From DAIOGN01 sp036745245 (GTDB taxonomy: Bacteria; Zixibacteria; MSB-5A5; JAUVRN01): DNA of 18,383 nt. The stretch is from the NCBI GenBank assembly GCA_036745245.1, contig DAIOGN010000064.1, forward strand, positions 1 to 18,383, in the 5' to 3' direction. The position numbers and the translations under genes were made by a program. Below the pieces are notes generated by a model. It was not told the DNA's origin, searched no databases, and was given only the letters and a program-made list of their open reading frames with translations. Below are positions 16,508 through 18,383 of this stretch, in pieces (within the stretch, counting starts at the first letter, position 1; each line of letters begins with the position of its first letter).

Positions 16508-17361
16508 GCTGGCTGCGCGGACTGCTTGCGCTTGTGGCGCTGGGCTGGCTCGCGCGCGAGATCTGGACGCACGGGCCCGAACTGTGGGCCATGGAGCCGA
16601 ACGCTTCGTGGTTGCTTGTGGCTTCCGTGTGCCTCCTGGCCGCCTTCGTGGGTCAGGTGTGGGCCTGGCAGTGGAACCTGGCACGTCTCGGAGGGAAGGC
16701 GCCGTTCGCCAAGCTGTTCCGTGTGTACTTCACCATGAACATGGCGCGCTACCTGCCGGGAAAGGTGTGGTCGCTGGCGGGCACGGTGGCTCTGGGGAAG
16801 CGCCTGGGACTCGATGCCGGAGTTCTGTCCACGTCGGTGTTCGTGGGACTGGTCTCGTCTCTTGCGTCGGGCCTGGTCACGGGATTCGCCGCGGCGCTCG
16901 TGTTCCAGTACGACAGACTGCTGAACCCATGGCTGTTGATCGTTCCCGCGCTGGCGCTCGTGGCTGTGGTGCCTCCGGTGTTTCGAAGCTGGAGCGGGAT
17001 TCTCTATCGGCGGCTCCGGCGAGGCGGAACGCCACCCGTGGTGCAGACGTCGATGCTTCTGAGATCCCTTCTGCACTTCGCCTTCGTCTGGGTCGGCTAC
17101 GGCGCGGCCTGCGGCTGTCTCGCCCTGGCCGTGGGGGCCTCGCCCTTTGGCCTGTATGCCGCGGCCTTCCCGCTGGCGTACCTTCTGGGCTACGCGGCCT
17201 TCTTCGCACCGGGCGGCCTGGGAGTGCGCGAAGGAGCCCTGGTGTGGCTGTGCGGAGGCGGCGTGCTGGCCGTAGCGGTGTCACTCTGGCAGAGGCTTTT
17301 GCTCACGCTTCTCGAAGTGGTTCTGTTCGTATTTTCCGTATGGAAGGGCCGACATGATTGA
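16474..17361 (+). CDS. Flippase-like integral membrane protein (UPF0104 / LPG-synthase TM domain family)
   Basis: 295 residues if started at GTG 16474, overlapping the methyltransferase by 34 bp. About seven to eight hydrophobic helices; 'MARYLPGKVWSLAGTVALGK' and 'FFAPGGLGVREGALVW' are the two conserved stretches of the PF03706 family (AglD/MprF-N-like). Members move or use lipid-linked substrates and commonly sit with glycosyltransferases; here it could flip the polyprenyl-linked sugar made by the GT2. The start is weakly supported: no ATG near the N-terminal helix and no clear Shine-Dalgarno, so it depends on coupling or on frameshifting at the A-run 16487-16494. It overlaps pilD by 8 bp. 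Confidence 0.75.
   Translation: MGAHEKKSSHLGWLRGLLALVALGWLAREIWTHGPELWAMEPNASWLLVASVCLLAAFVGQVWAWQWNLARLGGKAPFAKLFRVYFTMNMARYLPGKVWSLAGTVALGKRLGLDAGVLSTSVFVGLVSSLASGLVTGFAAALVFQYDRLLNPWLLIVPALALVAVVPPVFRSWSGILYRRLRRGGTPPVVQTSMLLRSLLHFAFVWVGYGAACGCLALAVGASPFGLYAAAFPLAYLLGYAAFFAPGGLGVREGALVWLCGGGVLAVAVSLWQRLLLTLLEVVLFVFSVWKGRHD
16487..16494 (+). promoter_or_regulatory. A8 homopolymer, potential slippery site at the methyltransferase/flippase junction
   Basis: ACG AAA AAA AAT in the methyltransferase frame contains A-AAA-AAA, a known slippery heptamer. A -1 slip would bypass the stop at 16505-16507 and continue in the flippase frame (KKKSSHLGWL...). No downstream pseudoknot was identified. Confidence 0.3.
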
Positions 17362-18142
17362 CCGGGTCGCATTCGAGGTGATCACCGCGGGCCTCTTCGG
17401 GCTGGCCATCGGCAGCTTTCTCAACGTGGTGATTTACCGACTGCCACGTCATATCCCGCTCGCGTTCGGCCGCTCGGGGTGTCCTCATTGCGGCGCACTC
17501 ATCCAATGGTGGCAGAACCTGCCTGTCTTCAGTTACCTGGTGCTCGGGGGCCGCTGCCACACGTGCAAGGGATCGATCTCCCTGCGCTATCCCCTGGTGG
17601 AACTGCTCACGGCGGTGACGTTCGCTTCCTGGGTCGCCGGGGTGGGCGTGACACTGCAGGCGGCGGGCCTCATCTATCTCTGTTGCATTCTCATCTGCGT
17701 GGTGTTCATCGACTGGGAGTTCCAGATCATTCCCGACTGGATCACGCTCCCCTCGCTCGCTCTCGGATGGCTGTGGGCCGCGTTCACGCCCCTGGGTCTC
17801 TGGCAGTCAATCCTCGGCACGCTCGTGGGCGGCGGTGGACTTTTCCTCGTGGCGCTTCTGGGCGACTGGATCTTTCGCAAGGAGAGCATGGGCGGCGGCG
17901 ACATCAAGCTGTCGGCGGTGCTCGGGGCGTTTCTCGGCTGGAAGCTCGTGGTGCTCGTGTTTTTCCTCTCGGCTCTCGTGGGCGCTCTGGCGTCGGGGGT
18001 GTGGCTTCTGGTCTCCCGCGACATGCGCAAGAAGCGCATGATCCCGTTTGGCCCCTTCCTCTCGATTGCCGCGGTGGCGGCGGTTCTGTGGGGGCCGGAG
18101 CTGATCGGCTGGTACCTGAACACCTTCTGGGCTCTCTCCTGA
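17354..18142 (+). CDS. pilD: Prepilin peptidase / N-methyltransferase PilD
   Basis: 262 residues, the usual length. The N-terminal part has 'GLAIGSFLNVVIYRLP', then the zinc-site cysteine pairs CPHC and CHTC (residues ~43-75), identifying the bifunctional form with the N-methylation domain. The two catalytic aspartates are in 'VVFIDWEFQIIPD' and 'MGGGDIKLSAVLG' (the GxGD motif). About seven to eight membrane helices. It removes the leader of prepilins such as those at 9702 and 10430 at the cytoplasmic face and methylates the new N-terminus. Placement at the end of the glycan operon, overlapping the flippase-like gene by 8 bp, ties that operon to pilus biogenesis. Confidence 0.95.
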   Translation: MIDRVAFEVITAGLFGLAIGSFLNVVIYRLPRHIPLAFGRSGCPHCGALIQWWQNLPVFSYLVLGGRCHTCKGSISLRYPLVELLTAVTFASWVAGVGVTLQAAGLIYLCCILICVVFIDWEFQIIPDWITLPSLALGWLWAAFTPLGLWQSILGTLVGGGGLFLVALLGDWIFRKESMGGGDIKLSAVLGAFLGWKLVVLVFFLSALVGALASGVWLLVSRDMRKKRMIPFGPFLSIAAVAAVLWGPELIGWYLNTFWALS

Positions 18143-18383
18143 GTGGAGGGACGTCTGGCCTCGCCCCTGTTCCGCTTCGTCGCGCCGTTTGAAAGCCGGC
18201 TGCGGCTCATCCTTCTTGGCCTGCTTCTGGCGGCGTTGCTTCTGCAGGGCATCACGGCACTGGTGCTCAAGACCACGCGCGACGCCACGGAACGCGCACT
18301 GCTCTCCCCTCTGTACGAATCGCTCGACCGCATGCAGGTGAGAGCCGAGCCGCTCGCCTGGCAGACCGTGGAGACCGAGCGCT
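18143..18383 (+). CDS. N-terminal part of an unidentified single-pass membrane protein (3'-truncated by window edge)
   Basis: A frame opening at GTG 18143, directly after the pilD stop, stays open to the window end (80 residues). After a basic, aromatic N-terminus there is one strong membrane helix ('LILLGLLLAALLLQGITALV', residues ~24-43) and then a helical, charged region ('RDATERALLSPLYESLDRMQ'). This layout fits a sensor kinase or another anchored signalling or pilus-assembly protein, but nothing diagnostic is visible. Start is uncertain; no clear ribosome site precedes the GTG. Confidence 0.55.
   Translation, partial: MEGRLASPLFRFVAPFESRLRLILLGLLLAALLLQGITALVLKTTRDATERALLSPLYESLDRMQVRAEPLAWQTVETER

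Overview
The window is high-G+C, gene-dense bacterial DNA carrying two 10-N scaffold gaps (2719-2728 and 8995-9004), so it is probably a scaffold from an uncultured bacterium. Short type IV pilins beside DUF2723 membrane proteins, a GAF/DHp signalling protein and a Bacillus-type PurF would fit an FCB-like or candidate-phylum bacterium. That assignment is an impression from gene content only; the window has no rRNA or other lineage marker.

Layout. 1-1629 (+): the 3' end of a probable uroporphyrinogen-decarboxylase-family protein, a DUF2582 winged-helix protein and a DAO-family FAD oxidoreductase, tightly packed. 1646-4271 (-): an operon of purF, an anchored hypothetical protein interrupted by a scaffold gap, and mogA, driven by a good sigma-70-type promoter at 4297-4324. 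4542-8615 (+): a GAF/DHp protein without a kinase catalytic domain, an NtrC-type sigma-54 response regulator, and a DUF2723 GT-C-like membrane protein that overlaps the regulator. 8773-10906: three type IV pilin genes. The first is broken by a scaffold gap and a low-G+C foreign stretch. The second and third are 100% identical at DNA level over 478 bp including their terminators. 10979 to the window end (+): a translationally coupled run of a second DUF2723 protein, a DPM1/GtrB-like GT2, a GT4 glycosyltransferase, two SAM methyltransferases, a flippase-like (UPF0104) membrane protein, the prepilin peptidase PilD, and the start of another membrane protein.

How the genes may work together (inference). 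Pilins, their peptidase and a sigma-54 activator share a locus with a polyprenyl-phosphate-sugar synthase type GT2, a cytoplasmic GT4, two methyltransferases, a flippase-like protein and two GT-C-like membrane proteins. The simplest reading is a type IV pilus locus with dedicated surface or pilin glycosylation, in which DUF2723 proteins would transfer lipid-linked, possibly methylated sugars outside the membrane. Two pilin upstream regions share a -24/-12-like element (GGCATnCCGGTnGC), which would tie pilin expression to the neighbouring sigma-54 regulator.
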